Shown: positions 1-8,447, numbered from the stretch's first letter. The stretch: 64,000 nt of DNA from Mucilaginibacter tolerans (GCF_030519375.1 NZ_JAUMKB010000008.1:124001-188000), one strand, 5' to 3'. The notes: a model not told the origin generated them from the sequence alone. Made by a program: numbers and translations.

Positions 1-158
1 CATTTGAGGTCGAAGATGTGGCAGCAGCCAAAAAACTACTTGAAGTGCATAATGTTGAATTGGTAAAAGAGCCCGTAGTACCCGGCTGGGACAGGTTTGC
101 CTTTTACGACCCCTTTGGAAACAGGATAGAGTTGATACAAATAGTTTCTGTTTTGTAA
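1..158 (+). CDS. VOC (glyoxalase/bleomycin-resistance-like) protein, C-terminal end
   Basis: Only the last 51 codons are in the window; the reading frame begins at base 3 and ends in TAA. The tail carries FYDPFGNRIEL, the usual last beta-strand of vicinal-oxygen-chelate (VOC) proteins, in which the Glu of IEL is commonly a metal ligand. VOC proteins are small metal-dependent lyases, dioxygenases or resistance proteins, and the substrate cannot be read from this fragment. It lies 60 bp upstream of a membrane protein gene on the same strand. The start and any N-terminal features are outside the window. Confidence 0.8.
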   Translation, partial: FEVEDVAAAKKLLEVHNVELVKEPVVPGWDRFAFYDPFGNRIELIQIVSVL

Positions 159-218
159 AAATTACTTTGTAGCAAGTATCGGGTTTAATACGGGGACAAA
201 TAATATTACCTTCGGTAT

Positions 219-1412
219 ATGAATCCAACCCAAGCCATTACCAGAGCCAGGATCACATCCATTGATTTTTTACGAGGTACTATTATGATCATCATGGCAC
301 TCGACCATGTAAGAGATTATTTGTTCTTTGGATCATTTTATTTTGATCCGCTCGATCTGGGAAAAACCAGCGGAGCGTTATTTTTCACCCGATGGATCAC
401 ACATTTTTGTGCGCCTATATTTTTGCTGCTGGCAGGTACTTCAGCATACCTCATCGGGCAGAAAAAGACCAAAAAGGAACTGTCGGTTTTCCTGGTGAAA
501 CGTGGTCTTTGGCTCATTCTATTAGAGATGGTGGTAACCAACTTCGCGTGGAACTTCAATATTACTTTTCCGATGTTTTTCTTTATCACTATATGGGCAT
601 TGGGCTTAGGTATGATCATTCTGGCTGGATTAATATATCTGCCCAAAAGAGTAATCCTGGTGCTTAGTCTCCTGGTCATTTTCGGCCATAACCTGTTGGA
701 TGGTATCCACTTTCCTGCCAATACATTAACTGAATTTGGCTGGTCGTTGCTTCACGAACAGGCATTTTTTACATGGCATAACGAGGTGTTGCTGGTAGGT
801 TATCCCATCATTCCGTTATTTGCTGTGATGTCATTAGGGTATTGTCTTGGCGAATTGTATACGTCAGGATATGACTCGGAGAAAAGAAAAAAGATATTGA
901 TCACAATTGGTGGGGCGGCCCTCATCTTATTTATTTTGCTCCGGTGGAGCAATCTTTACGGCGACCCTGTTAAGTGGAGCGAACAAAAAAACGGATTTTT
1001 TACTTTCTTGTCCTTTATCAAGGTGAATAAGTACCCGTTCTCGCTATTGTATACACTATTAACCATAGGATCGGCGCTTTTATTTTTAGGGTTTACCGAG
1101 CGACTGCAAAATGGGGTTGTAAAAGTGGTTTCTGTATACGGAAGAGTGCCGATGTTTTATTACCTCCTCCATATTTATGTTATCCATATAATTGCAATAA
1201 TAGCCTCGGCTCTTACCCCCGGCCAGGACTGGCATATTTGGTTCCTGAAAAAACCGGTGTGGTTTACTTCGGACCTGAAAGGCTATGGATTTTCGTTACC
1301 GGTAGCTTACCTGGTTTGGATTGGTATTGTTGTTGGACTGTACCCGCTTTGTAAATGGTACGACCGTTACAAACAAGGCAATAAGGATAAGTGGTGGTTG
1401 AGTTATATGTGA
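219..1412 (+). CDS. DUF1624 / heparan-alpha-glucosaminide N-acetyltransferase-like integral membrane protein
   Basis: A 397-residue polytopic membrane protein with roughly nine or ten hydrophobic segments. The N-terminus has RITSIDFLRG followed by MALDHVRD (His30), the signature start of the DUF1624 / YeiB-like acyltransferase fold, in which an early membrane-embedded His-Asp pair is conserved. Proteins of this family are thought to move acyl groups across the inner membrane onto sugars, but the substrate here is unknown. It starts at ATG, and the next gene is a small membrane protein 46 to 64 bp downstream. No frameshift or unusual composition is seen. The family call is good; the function is inferred only. 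Confidence 0.8.
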   Translation: MNPTQAITRARITSIDFLRGTIMIIMALDHVRDYLFFGSFYFDPLDLGKTSGALFFTRWITHFCAPIFLLLAGTSAYLIGQKKTKKELSVFLVKRGLWLILLEMVVTNFAWNFNITFPMFFFITIWALGLGMIILAGLIYLPKRVILVLSLLVIFGHNLLDGIHFPANTLTEFGWSLLHEQAFFTWHNEVLLVGYPIIPLFAVMSLGYCLGELYTSGYDSEKRKKILITIGGAALILFILLRWSNLYGDPVKWSEQKNGFFTFLSFIKVNKYPFSLLYTLLTIGSALLFLGFTERLQNGVVKVVSVYGRVPMFYYLLHIYVIHIIAIIASALTPGQDWHIWFLKKPVWFTSDLKGYGFSLPVAYLVWIGIVVGLYPLCKWYDRYKQGNKDKWWLSYM

Positions 1413-1457
1413 TGTGATTGAGGGATTATCAGAAAGATTTCAAGGGGGGAACTTAAA

Positions 1458-1640
1458 TTGATCACTAACCTAATTATGGTAATGATGTTTTGGATACTGG
1501 TGTTAGGTATTCCAATATTATTATGCTGGACAAGTTATCGTTTGATAGCCCGTAAAGGTTATCAAACGATGGCTTTGCTTGTTTCAATACTTATCTTGGT
1601 AGGAATAATCGTTCTTTACAATTTTATACCAATCGGATAG
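1458..1640 (+). CDS. Small two-segment membrane protein, unknown function
   Basis: A peptide of at most 60 residues with two hydrophobic stretches separated by a short basic loop (SYRLIARKGYQ). The longest reading starts at TTG; an in-frame ATG 18 bases later gives 54 residues and is equally plausible. A purine-rich stretch (AAGGGGGGA) lies 7 bases before the TTG, which is a better ribosome-binding spacing for the TTG than for the ATG. It ends where the convergent alkyltransferase-like gene ends. I do not recognise a family; it could also be a chance reading frame. Confidence 0.45.
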   Translation: MITNLIMVMMFWILVLGIPILLCWTSYRLIARKGYQTMALLVSILILVGIIVLYNFIPIG

Positions 1641-1973
1641 TTATGACCCCAATTCCATTGTTGGATCCCAGAATACTTTTTTAAAGTCGACCACTTTATC
1701 ATTCTCTACTTTTACACCTTCTGATGCCAGCAATTGTTCCATCAAATCACCGCCGAAATGGAATTTGCCTGTCAATAACCCCGCACTATTCACTACTCTG
1801 TGCGCAGGTACCGGCGGGTCAGCTGCCCCACAAGCCTGCATGGCATAACCCACCATGCGCGACGAACCCTTTGTGCCTAGGCTATTTGCGATGGCTCCAT
1901 AAGAGGTCACACGTCCGGGCGGTATCAGCCGGACGATTTGATACACCTGTTCGTAAAAATTCAGGTCGGGCAT
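1641..1973 (-). CDS. Alkyltransferase-like protein (ATL, MGMT family without the active-site cysteine)
   Basis: A 110-residue protein of the DNA-binding MGMT/Ada C-terminal fold: IPPGRVTSYGAIA (helix-turn-helix entry, residues 17 to 29), RMVGYAM (arginine-finger region, residues 39 to 45), and PVPAHRVV (residues 54 to 61). In true O6-alkylguanine methyltransferases the last motif is PCHRV with the acceptor Cys. Here Ala57 replaces it, which is the defining change of ATL proteins. Known ATLs (Atl1, eAtl) bind O6-alkylguanine, flip and bend the DNA, and pass the lesion to nucleotide excision repair. It probably forms a transcript with trmB, which ends 6 bp upstream. Confidence 0.85.
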   Translation of the reverse strand: MPDLNFYEQVYQIVRLIPPGRVTSYGAIANSLGTKGSSRMVGYAMQACGAADPPVPAHRVVNSAGLLTGKFHFGGDLMEQLLASEGVKVENDKVVDFKKVFWDPTMELGS

Positions 1974-1979
1974 AGACGG

Positions 1980-2627
1980 TTAGAATGAGAACTTAAGATA
2001 GTTGATATTCTTATTATCCTGCAAATATTTCTTCTCGTAATAGGTTTTTATAGATAGTACCTCGTCGGCATATTCAGAATTATACAAGTCCTCCGTTTTA
2101 ACAAATAACTTCAAGCCTAGGTCATCTATCTTTTCAGAAGTGTAAGCATGTAAGGCATCATTGTCTGTTTTCAGATTGACATGGCCAGCAGGTTTAAGCA
2201 TCTCCTTATACTTCTCAAGGAAACGTGGTGAGGTCAGGCGCTTCTTCTCGCGGCTTATCTGTGGCTGCGGGTCAGGGAAGGTGATCCAAATTTCATCGAT
2301 TTCGCCCTTAGCAAAATAATCCTGTATAGTCTCGATCTGTATGCGTAAAAAGCCCACATTACTTACACCGTCTTCCAAAGCTGTTTTAGCGCCCCGCCAG
2401 ATGCGATTGCCTTTATAATCAATGCCTATAAAGTTTTTCTGAGGGAACAACCTGCCCAAGTTGACAGTATATTCACCCTTGCCACAGGCTAGTTCAAGTA
2501 CTACCGGGTTATTATTCTTGAAAAAATCTGATGCCCATTTACCTTTAAAAGGTTTGCCGGCGTCTAACTGAACTACATTGCTGAAGGTGCTTACTTCAGC
2601 GAAACGTCTTAATTTATCTTTTCCCAC
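1980..2627 (-). CDS. trmB: tRNA (guanine-N7-)-methyltransferase TrmB
   Basis: This 215-residue enzyme makes m7G at position 46 of the tRNA variable loop using S-adenosylmethionine. The class I methyltransferase loop VLELACGKGEYTVNLG lies near residue 43, followed by NFIGIDYKGNRIWRGA (the acidic strand-2 residue that contacts SAM) and the TrmB signature WITFPDPQPQ. Length matches the family. It starts at ATG in front of an A-rich segment and is cytoplasmic. The ATL gene follows after 6 bp, so the two are probably co-transcribed. Confidence 0.95.
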   Translation of the reverse strand: MGKDKLRRFAEVSTFSNVVQLDAGKPFKGKWASDFFKNNNPVVLELACGKGEYTVNLGRLFPQKNFIGIDYKGNRIWRGAKTALEDGVSNVGFLRIQIETIQDYFAKGEIDEIWITFPDPQPQISREKKRLTSPRFLEKYKEMLKPAGHVNLKTDNDALHAYTSEKIDDLGLKLFVKTEDLYNSEYADEVLSIKTYYEKKYLQDNKNINYLKFSF

Positions 2628-2681
2628 TTAAAAAAATTAAAGGGCAAAAATAAGTTTTCTTATGATAATCGGGAAAGCAGC

Positions 2682-3092
2682 TCAGGAAGCTTCACTTTCA
2701 GGAGGGATGCCGTAATCCTGGTGCTTATCCTTTTTCTTTTCGAACATCGATTTCACTTTATCCCAAAGACCGGTTACAGAATCCTCGCTGATAAAATGCG
2801 AAGCTTTTTGTGATAGAAATCCAACCAGCCCTTTAATAAGGAAATTGGAATTACGGAATAACGTTTTATTAAGAGTTAGCGGCAGCACTATCCGTGAGAT
2901 GAGGCCCAAAAAATCCTGGTGAAATATATCATATTTTGATCCTTTAGGGAACACAGTCATCAGACTGGAAATAGCAGCCCCCGGTGAACTGAAACGTGCC
3001 TTAAGCGCTTCGCCCTGTTCTTCCTTCAAGTGACGCAGACGCAGTATCTCCGCCTTCAAATCTTCGGCATTATTTATAGTTACGTCGGTCAT
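2682..3092 (-). CDS. Conserved hypothetical protein of the YtxH/holin-like envelope cassette
   Basis: A 136-residue protein starting MTDVTINNAEDL; the ATG sits one base after the stop codon of the upstream holin-like gene, which argues for this start over a longer reading inside that gene. A charged N-terminal helix (DLKAEILRLRHLKEEQ) is followed by an amphipathic middle and a Lys-rich C-terminus. I do not recognise a domain. The tight order YtxH, holin-X-like, this protein suggests one three-gene transcript acting at the envelope. Similar trios occur in Bacteroidota genomes, but the role is not established. Confidence 0.7.
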   Translation of the reverse strand: MTDVTINNAEDLKAEILRLRHLKEEQGEALKARFSSPGAAISSLMTVFPKGSKYDIFHQDFLGLISRIVLPLTLNKTLFRNSNFLIKGLVGFLSQKASHFISEDSVTGLWDKVKSMFEKKKDKHQDYGIPPESEAS

Positions 3093-3093
3093 A

Positions 3094-3432
3094 TTATTGG
3101 AAAAACTTTTTGATAAACATATCAATTAACGGCTTCTGAATCTTGTCCTTAGCAAGCATAATTATAATCGCTACTAACAGATATAAACCGGACATGGTGC
3201 CAAATCCTGCCCAATAGGAACCTAACCACGTTGACAAAAGAAAAGCCAAAGCCAGGCTTAGAAACAGGAACGTGAGTACAAAAGCAACTGCCACCACCAT
3301 ATCGGTAATGAAGCTTGCTAGAAACTTTGAACCCTTATCTATCGCGTCGTATTTTGCCAGCTTGATCTGCGTTTCGGCATATTCTTTTAGCTGGTCAATA
3401 ATGGGAGGGGGCGTTTGTTTCTGTTCTTCCAT
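3094..3432 (-). CDS. Putative Holin-X (holin superfamily III / DUF1469-like) membrane protein
   Basis: A 112-residue protein with a charged N-terminal helix (QLKEYAETQIKLAKYDAIDKG) and two transmembrane segments (about residues 45 to 65 and 73 to 93) ending in a basic tail. This is the layout of the phage-holin-family, Holin-X type proteins often found beside YtxH genes in bacterial chromosomes. Despite the name there is no phage context here. It lies about 50 bp after the YtxH gene and abuts the next gene, so an operon is likely. The role is probably structural or stress-related in the inner membrane. Confidence 0.75.
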   Translation of the reverse strand: MEEQKQTPPPIIDQLKEYAETQIKLAKYDAIDKGSKFLASFITDMVVAVAFVLTFLFLSLALAFLLSTWLGSYWAGFGTMSGLYLLVAIIIMLAKDKIQKPLIDMFIKKFFQ

Positions 3433-3481
3433 GGGCTTTTGTTATAGCCCTGAATATGATTTTATCCAGGGCCGTTTATAA

Positions 3482-3748
3482 TCATGCGTGCTCCAGGTCG
3501 TCCTGAAGTTCGTCTTCGTTGTTTTTTATTTTGCTTTTGAAATTATCTACTACCTTTTCTTTCAAACCCACCAGGTTATCAATTTCGTTGGCGGCAGTTT
3601 CTCTTATAGAATCTCCTAACTTCTTTAGCGACTCAGTAAGTTTATCACGTGTCTCGGTTCCTTTTTCGGGTGCAAATAATATTCCTAATGCTGCTCCTGC
3701 TGCTAGCCCTGCAAGCAATGCAACCACTACTTTTGAGTTATCGCTCAT
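3482..3748 (-). CDS. YtxH domain-containing protein
   Basis: 88 residues. The N-terminal hydrophobic, glycine/alanine-rich segment LLAGLAAGAALGILFAPEKG followed by TRDKL is the textbook YtxH signature: a membrane anchor ending at the FAPEKG turn, then a soluble charged helix. The remainder is Lys/Asp/Glu-rich and likely forms an amphipathic or coiled helix. YtxH proteins are small, often stress-induced envelope proteins of unknown mechanism. It is the first gene of a three-gene minus-strand cassette. Confidence 0.85.
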   Translation of the reverse strand: MSDNSKVVVALLAGLAAGAALGILFAPEKGTETRDKLTESLKKLGDSIRETAANEIDNLVGLKEKVVDNFKSKIKNNEDELQDDLEHA

Positions 3749-3904
3749 ATACTTATAATTTTATAGTTCCCAATTTGTTTTATTAACGGTTAAATATCTT
3801 GCCAATTATGCATATTCAGACTTTTTGTCGCCTTATAATTGAAAATATTTATCCTATTAATATCGGTATTTAATTTTGCCCGACCAAAAAATATTCATTA
3901 AACA

Positions 3905-4948
3905 TCAGCCGTCGGTCCCGGTTTTTATCCTTGCCAGCCTATCAGCCGCCAACCGGTTAGTCTCATAAATTTCAAGCAATAATAAGAAATAAGACAATAA
4001 TAACGGCCCGAAAACTAAACCTAATATACCAAACAGGGGGAGTCCTATAAATACTCCGATCACTGATATAATCGGGTGTGTGTTAGCGATCTTCTTGTTA
4101 ATAATCATCCTTAATACATTGTCGACATTGCCAATAAACAACAACCCATAAGCAAGCAGCAAGATTCCCTCTAAGGTATGGTCGTTTGCAAAAAGGATGA
4201 TGCTTGCAGGGATGGTTAGTGTAGGCGCACCCACTACCGGCAGGAATGAAATAAAACAGCCTATTACACCCCAGAAAATCGGATCGGGTATGCCAAATAT
4301 CCAAAACCCGTTTGCCAGTAAGGTTCCCTGGGTAACAGCTATTATTCCTTGTCCGAGGACATTGCTATAGGTGGAATCGCGCAGTGCTTGTGAAAATCTC
4401 AGAGCATGTTGCTCACGAAATGGTGCATACTTTAATAAACCGGCCTCAAATTCCTTAATCTGGGTAAACATAAAGTACAGCAAAAAGTACATTACCAGCA
4501 AAGTGAGGACGATATTGATTGCGCTGCTGATGATAGAAGGGAATAGCTCGGTTACATAGGCGCCCAGCTTTTGCATAGTGGTTTCGGCCAGCTTCGGCTG
4601 ATTTAAATGTGATGCCGAGAAAGCATCTATTTTATAAATCCACTCCTGTATAGGTAACGAATCTTTATTAATGCCGGATATCTTATCGATAACCATAATG
4701 CTCAAAGAAAGAAAAGGGATAACGATAACAACGAGCGAAAGAAAAATAATCAGAATAGCCGCCAGGCTTTTTTTCCACTTGTTTTTTTCAGTAAGCCTGA
4801 TATATACAGGCCTGAAGATGGTAAACAGCACAATAGCACCCAGTATAGCACTAAACAGACCACTTAATGCATAAACTAAAAAACAGCCCAAAACAATGAT
4901 GGCTACCAGTATAATATTGTTTCGCTGTTTATAGTTAAAAATCGACAT
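3905..4948 (-). CDS. AI-2E family transporter (PerM/YhhT-like)
   Basis: A 347-residue polytopic membrane protein. It has paired N-terminal helices, a soluble loop (about residues 95 to 140), then a cluster of helices with QGTLLANGFWIFGIPDPIFWGVIGCFISFLPVVGA, the central signature of the AI-2E exporter family, and the C-terminal PIISVIGVFIGLPLFGILGLVFGPLL motif. Members have been linked to autoinducer-2 export or ion efflux; the substrate cannot be assigned here. Starts at ATG. It is separated from the upstream regulator genes by a strong terminator, so it is transcribed on its own. Confidence 0.88.
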   Translation of the reverse strand: MSIFNYKQRNNIILVAIIVLGCFLVYALSGLFSAILGAIVLFTIFRPVYIRLTEKNKWKKSLAAILIIFLSLVVIVIPFLSLSIMVIDKISGINKDSLPIQEWIYKIDAFSASHLNQPKLAETTMQKLGAYVTELFPSIISSAINIVLTLLVMYFLLYFMFTQIKEFEAGLLKYAPFREQHALRFSQALRDSTYSNVLGQGIIAVTQGTLLANGFWIFGIPDPIFWGVIGCFISFLPVVGAPTLTIPASIILFANDHTLEGILLLAYGLLFIGNVDNVLRMIINKKIANTHPIISVIGVFIGLPLFGILGLVFGPLLLSYFLLLLEIYETNRLAADRLARIKTGTDG

Positions 4949-4982
4949 CGGGGAGTAATTGCAATAAGTACGTTACATTAAC

Positions 4983-5010
4983 AAAAAAGGCACTGAAATG
5001 TTTCAGTGCC
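4983..5010 (-). terminator. Intrinsic terminator after the NtrC-type regulator/H-box gene pair
   Basis: Read on the minus strand, a perfect 10-bp stem (GGCACTGAAA / TTTCAGTGCC) with a 2-base turn is followed directly by six T. It lies 30 bp beyond the stop codon of the small H-box gene and before the AI-2E gene, so it ends the regulator transcript. Confidence 0.9.
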
Positions 5011-5040
5011 AATATATAAATTAGGTTGTTTTCCAGTCTG

Positions 5041-5250
5041 TTATAAATCGTCAAGCAGCATATTTATCTTGGCGCAGCTGATGGCTATCGTACTGATATA
5101 AAATTCGCTGTCAGAGCCTGCATCATCTGGTATTTCGTACTTCAGCTGTTCAACAGCGAGATTGATATTTGAAAGCTGGTTCCTGATATCATGGCGCAGC
5201 CGGCGTACTTTATCTTCTGATTTTTCACCATCAATTGGCTCTTGCATCAT
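5041..5250 (-). CDS. Small stand-alone histidine-kinase H-box (DHp-like) protein
   Basis: Only 69 residues. The core RRLRHDIRNQLSNINLAVEQLKYEI looks like the H-box helix of HisKA-type histidine kinases (phospho-acceptor His in RHDIRNQL), followed by a short acidic loop and a second helix (FYISTIAISCAKINMLLDDL), as in a DHp hairpin. No ATP-binding domain, sensor or membrane segment is present. Its ATG-ATG start is one base after the TAA of the NtrC-type regulator, so the two are translationally linked. It may act as a phosphotransfer or phosphatase partner of that regulator. The H-box resemblance is seen; the role is inferred. Confidence 0.7.
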   Translation of the reverse strand: MMQEPIDGEKSEDKVRRLRHDIRNQLSNINLAVEQLKYEIPDDAGSDSEFYISTIAISCAKINMLLDDL

Positions 5251-5251
5251 T

Positions 5252-6679
5252 TTATTTGCCCAGGTTAATAGCCTTCATTTTATTATACAGCGTTTTCCGG
5301 TCAATATTTAAAATTTCTGCAGCTTTAGTTTTGTTAAAGTTCACCTCACGCAGCACTTTTAATATCGTGTCGTATTCTGCTTCCTGTGCCGCATTTTTCA
5401 GATCGTTCCTGTTCTCCTTGCTAATCATTACAGGCTCTGGTGTTGCAGCAGCATACACTGGCGTTTCTACTACCGGGTTTCTGTAGTTTGATATTTCCAA
5501 AGGTAAGGCTTTTATAGGTATAATATCGCCCTCGGCGATCAACGTGGCACGACGCACCACATTTTTTAATTCGCGGATATTGCCCGGCCAGCGGTAATGC
5601 ATAAAGCAATCAATTACCTCCGGCGAGAAAGCTGTCACATTACGCCCCAGTTCCTGGTTGGCCATCTTCAAAAAGTGCTCGGCCAATAACATAATATCGC
5701 TTCCCAACTCGCGCAGGGCAGGCATATAAATCGTGAATTCGTTAAAACGATGGTACAAGTCTTCTCTGAAACGTCCTTTTGAGATACCGTCCTGCAAGTT
5801 TTCGTTGGTTGCAATGATAATGCGTACGTCCAGGTCAATCTCTTTGGTACTGCCTATTCTTTTCACTTTTCTTTCCTGCACAGTTCTTAAAAGAGCAGCC
5901 TGTATATCGTATGACAAATTACCAACCTCATCAAGAAATAGTGTGCCGCCATTAGCCATTTCAAAGTGGCCGATTTTTGTGTATAATGCACCCGTGAACG
6001 AGCCTTTTTCATGACCGAAAAATTCACTTGCAGCAAGCTCTTTGGTAAGCGATCCGCAGTCCATTGCAATAAACGGCATGTTTGCACGCTGACTGTTCAG
6101 GTGAATATTTTTGGCTGCCGATTCTTTACCTGTACCGCTTTCACCCAAAATGATCACGCTGTAATTGGTTGGCGCTACCAACTCAATTTGTCGTGCTAAT
6201 TCTTTGGATGCCTTGCTGCTACCAACAACAAACTCATTGTTTGGCAGCTGTTTCTTTACTTCGCGGCCATTGTTCCCCCTTGCCATAGGTGTAGTCTCAG
6301 GTTCGTCAACCAGGGCATGGTGGGTTTCAAAGGCTTTATTGATGGTATTTAAAATTTCATCAGGGTAAAGCGGCTTGGTGATATAATCGTACGCGCCCAT
6401 TTTAATGAGCTCGACGGCCATTTTTATATCAGAGTAACCGGTAATGATGATCACACCGGTTTTTGGATATTGGCTTTTTATATTTTTCAGCATTTCGCGG
6501 CCATCGGTATCTTCAAGGCGGAAATCACATAAAACAAGGTCGAACCCCACATTTTTAAGCAATTCCATACCGCCTGTACCTGTGGCAGCTGAGGTAACGT
6601 CAAAACCATTCCGAGTTAAAAACTTGGATAATAGGAGGGATACATTAACTTCATCATCAATGATGAGTATTTTCTTCAT
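5252..6679 (-). CDS. Sigma-54-dependent NtrC-family response regulator
   Basis: 475 residues in three parts. The receiver domain (1 to about 120) has the acidic pair Asp8-Asp9, phospho-acceptor Asp52 in VLCDFR, and Lys in TKPLYPD. The AAA+ sigma-54 activator domain (about 155 to 385) has Walker A GESGTGKE, the GSFTGA loop that contacts sigma-54, and the second loop NGGTLFLDE. A Fis-type helix-turn-helix closes the protein (NFNKTKAAEILNIDRKTLYNKMKAI). It would activate sigma-54 promoters after phosphorylation. The kinase is not encoded next to it; instead a 69-residue H-box protein follows. Cytoplasmic and full length. Confidence 0.94.
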   Translation of the reverse strand: MKKILIIDDEVNVSLLLSKFLTRNGFDVTSAATGTGGMELLKNVGFDLVLCDFRLEDTDGREMLKNIKSQYPKTGVIIITGYSDIKMAVELIKMGAYDYITKPLYPDEILNTINKAFETHHALVDEPETTPMARGNNGREVKKQLPNNEFVVGSSKASKELARQIELVAPTNYSVIILGESGTGKESAAKNIHLNSQRANMPFIAMDCGSLTKELAASEFFGHEKGSFTGALYTKIGHFEMANGGTLFLDEVGNLSYDIQAALLRTVQERKVKRIGSTKEIDLDVRIIIATNENLQDGISKGRFREDLYHRFNEFTIYMPALRELGSDIMLLAEHFLKMANQELGRNVTAFSPEVIDCFMHYRWPGNIRELKNVVRRATLIAEGDIIPIKALPLEISNYRNPVVETPVYAAATPEPVMISKENRNDLKNAAQEAEYDTILKVLREVNFNKTKAAEILNIDRKTLYNKMKAINLGK

Positions 6680-6791
6680 AACCGGGATATACTTTTGACA
6701 GGTAAACGTATTTGTTGTACGTCAAGTTACAAACAAATTTGCTAATTTTTTAGGTAAATTTAATTAAGGGGCTAATTTTTAAATTTTTTCT

Positions 6792-6834
6792 TTATTAAAA
6801 AGAAAGACGAAGAGCATATTGCCCCTCGTCTTTC
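6792..6834 (-). terminator. Intrinsic terminator after the outer-membrane barrel gene
   Basis: On the minus strand a perfect 9-bp stem (GAAAGACGA / TCGTCTTTC) closes a 15-base loop and is followed by five T and more A/T. It lies just past the stop codon of the barrel gene and before the NtrC-type regulator gene. Confidence 0.85.
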
Positions 6835-6857
6835 AAAAATTGATGTGCGTAAAATTA

Positions 6858-7466
6858 TTACTTAGTATCGAATGCGTAAGCTACGCGCAGACCAAAGAAA
6901 TTAACTTTGCTGTTGTCAGCTAAGCTGTTAAATTTAGTAGATGCTTCATAACGCACACCTGCATCTAAGTAGCTTTTGCCACCCAATGGGAATTGGTAAC
7001 CGATTTGAGGAGCATAAATAAATGCTGCGCTTTTGTCACCATCAAAATCTGATTTGTTCAACAGGAATGCGGCGCCTGCTTCACCCTGAACGTACAAGTG
7101 ACTAACAGGGAAGTACTTCAAACCTGCTTTTACTGGTAATAACTGGATGTTGGTAGCATCTTGTCCTTGCAAAATAGCCAGATTTTTTTTACCCTGGATG
7201 CTGTTGTAACCAGCATTAACGGTTACGAATAACTGATGTGGTAGAACCGGGATGTCTGCTTGTACCGACCCGCCAATGTTCCAGTTGTAAGTATCGCTTA
7301 ATTTTCCTGTAGGGATACCGGCATCAGCGCCAATGCTTAATACTATGCCATTAGGGCCAGTTGATGAAGTTTTGGTAGATGCAGGGGTTGAAGTTTGTGC
7401 TTTTGCGCCCAGTGCAAATCCGGCAAAAGCTAAAACTAAGGCTGAAATTTTGAATGTAGTTTTCAT
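6858..7466 (-). CDS. Outer-membrane beta-barrel protein (OmpA/opacity-like, porin-family)
   Basis: 202 residues. I chose the start MKTTFKISALVLAFAGFALGAKAQ, a clean signal peptide with cleavage after AKA or AKAQ; the longer in-frame reading adds an implausible pre-signal segment. The mature part alternates hydrophobic and polar residues in barrel strands (NIGGSVQADIPV, FVTVNAGYNS, KAGLKYFPV, YLDAGVRYEAS) and ends in an aromatic/charged strand (FFGLRVAYAF), as expected for an eight-stranded barrel. The function is probably structural or small-solute passage. It stands alone with its own terminator. Confidence 0.82.
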   Translation of the reverse strand: MKTTFKISALVLAFAGFALGAKAQTSTPASTKTSSTGPNGIVLSIGADAGIPTGKLSDTYNWNIGGSVQADIPVLPHQLFVTVNAGYNSIQGKKNLAILQGQDATNIQLLPVKAGLKYFPVSHLYVQGEAGAAFLLNKSDFDGDKSAAFIYAPQIGYQFPLGGKSYLDAGVRYEASTKFNSLADNSKVNFFGLRVAYAFDTK

Positions 7467-7636
7467 TGTATTATGTATTATTTGTTCATGTGTTTGGTTG
7501 AAACACGGAGCAAAGTAAAGCATGAAAAAAACATCAGCGTTTCATCTGAATGTCAGGATTATTCAATCGATTGATTGACAGCAAGATAAAATTGACTATT
7601 TATTTGAATTAGTCAGGATAGTGTCATAAAAAGTGG

Positions 7637-8416
7637 CTATTTGCGCTGGAAATCAGGTTTTCGCTTTTCTAGAAAGGCGCTGACTCCCTCCTTAAAATCG
7701 GGAGTATTGAAGGATTTTGCGAAGCCTTGTATTTCTTTTTCGTATCCGTCAACCCCAGGTTGAGTAGCAGAATTGATAACACCGATAGCCGTTTCGATCG
7801 CCAGTGGAGAGCGGGTTAATATCTTGTTGAGGATCTCTTCTGCTTTGCTGATCAGTTCATCTTGCGGCACAACATGGTTGACCAACCCCCATTGCAAAGC
7901 ATCCTGCGCTGTGATCATATCGCCGGTCAGGATCATTTCAAAAGCTTTGCCTTTTCCTACCAACTGGGAAAGGCGTTGTGTGCCTCCGTAACCAGGTATC
8001 AAACCCAGGCTTACTTCGGGTAAGCCCATTTTTGCATTATCTGATGCGATGCGGATATGGCAGGCCAAAGCCAGTTCCAATCCTCCTCCTAACGCAAAAC
8101 CGTTAATGGCAGCTATCACAGGCTTTTTACCATTCTCTATCTGGTTAAACACCAATCGGTGACCATTGCGCGCCAGTTGTTCACCTTGGCTTGAATCGAA
8201 CGAAGAAAACTCAGATATATCTGCGCCGGCTACAAAAGCCTTTTGCCCTGCACCTGTGATGATGATACCGCCCACACGGTCATTGTTAAATGCATCATAA
8301 ATGGCAGTGTGCAGTTCAGCAAGCGTGTTTTTATTTAAGGCATTCAGCTTGCTTTCGCGGTTGATGATGATATGCTGGATAGCGCCGTTATAGTCGACAA
8401 AAAGATTTTCAAACAT
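7637..8416 (-). CDS. Enoyl-CoA hydratase/isomerase (crotonase) family protein
   Basis: 259 residues, the usual crotonase length. The oxyanion-hole segments AFVAGADISEF and INGFALGGGLELALACH are present. Both catalytic glutamates of true hydratases appear conserved: one in GGGLEL and one in GLPEVSLGLIPGYGGTQRL. It likely hydrates 2-enoyl-CoA in fatty-acid or amino-acid breakdown. The next gene upstream on the same strand encodes a B12-binding protein of the methylmalonyl-CoA mutase type, fitting propionyl-CoA or branched-chain metabolism, though a hairpin lies between them. Cytoplasmic. Confidence 0.9.
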   Translation of the reverse strand: MFENLFVDYNGAIQHIIINRESKLNALNKNTLAELHTAIYDAFNNDRVGGIIITGAGQKAFVAGADISEFSSFDSSQGEQLARNGHRLVFNQIENGKKPVIAAINGFALGGGLELALACHIRIASDNAKMGLPEVSLGLIPGYGGTQRLSQLVGKGKAFEMILTGDMITAQDALQWGLVNHVVPQDELISKAEEILNKILTRSPLAIETAIGVINSATQPGVDGYEKEIQGFAKSFNTPDFKEGVSAFLEKRKPDFQRK

Positions 8417-8447
8417 GGCAGATAATATTTAATGTATGTTTCAGAAG

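Noticed and set aside
3094..3432. Holin-like protein as sign of a prophage
   Set aside because: No phage genes are near; the neighbours are YtxH and a hypothetical protein, a known chromosomal cassette.
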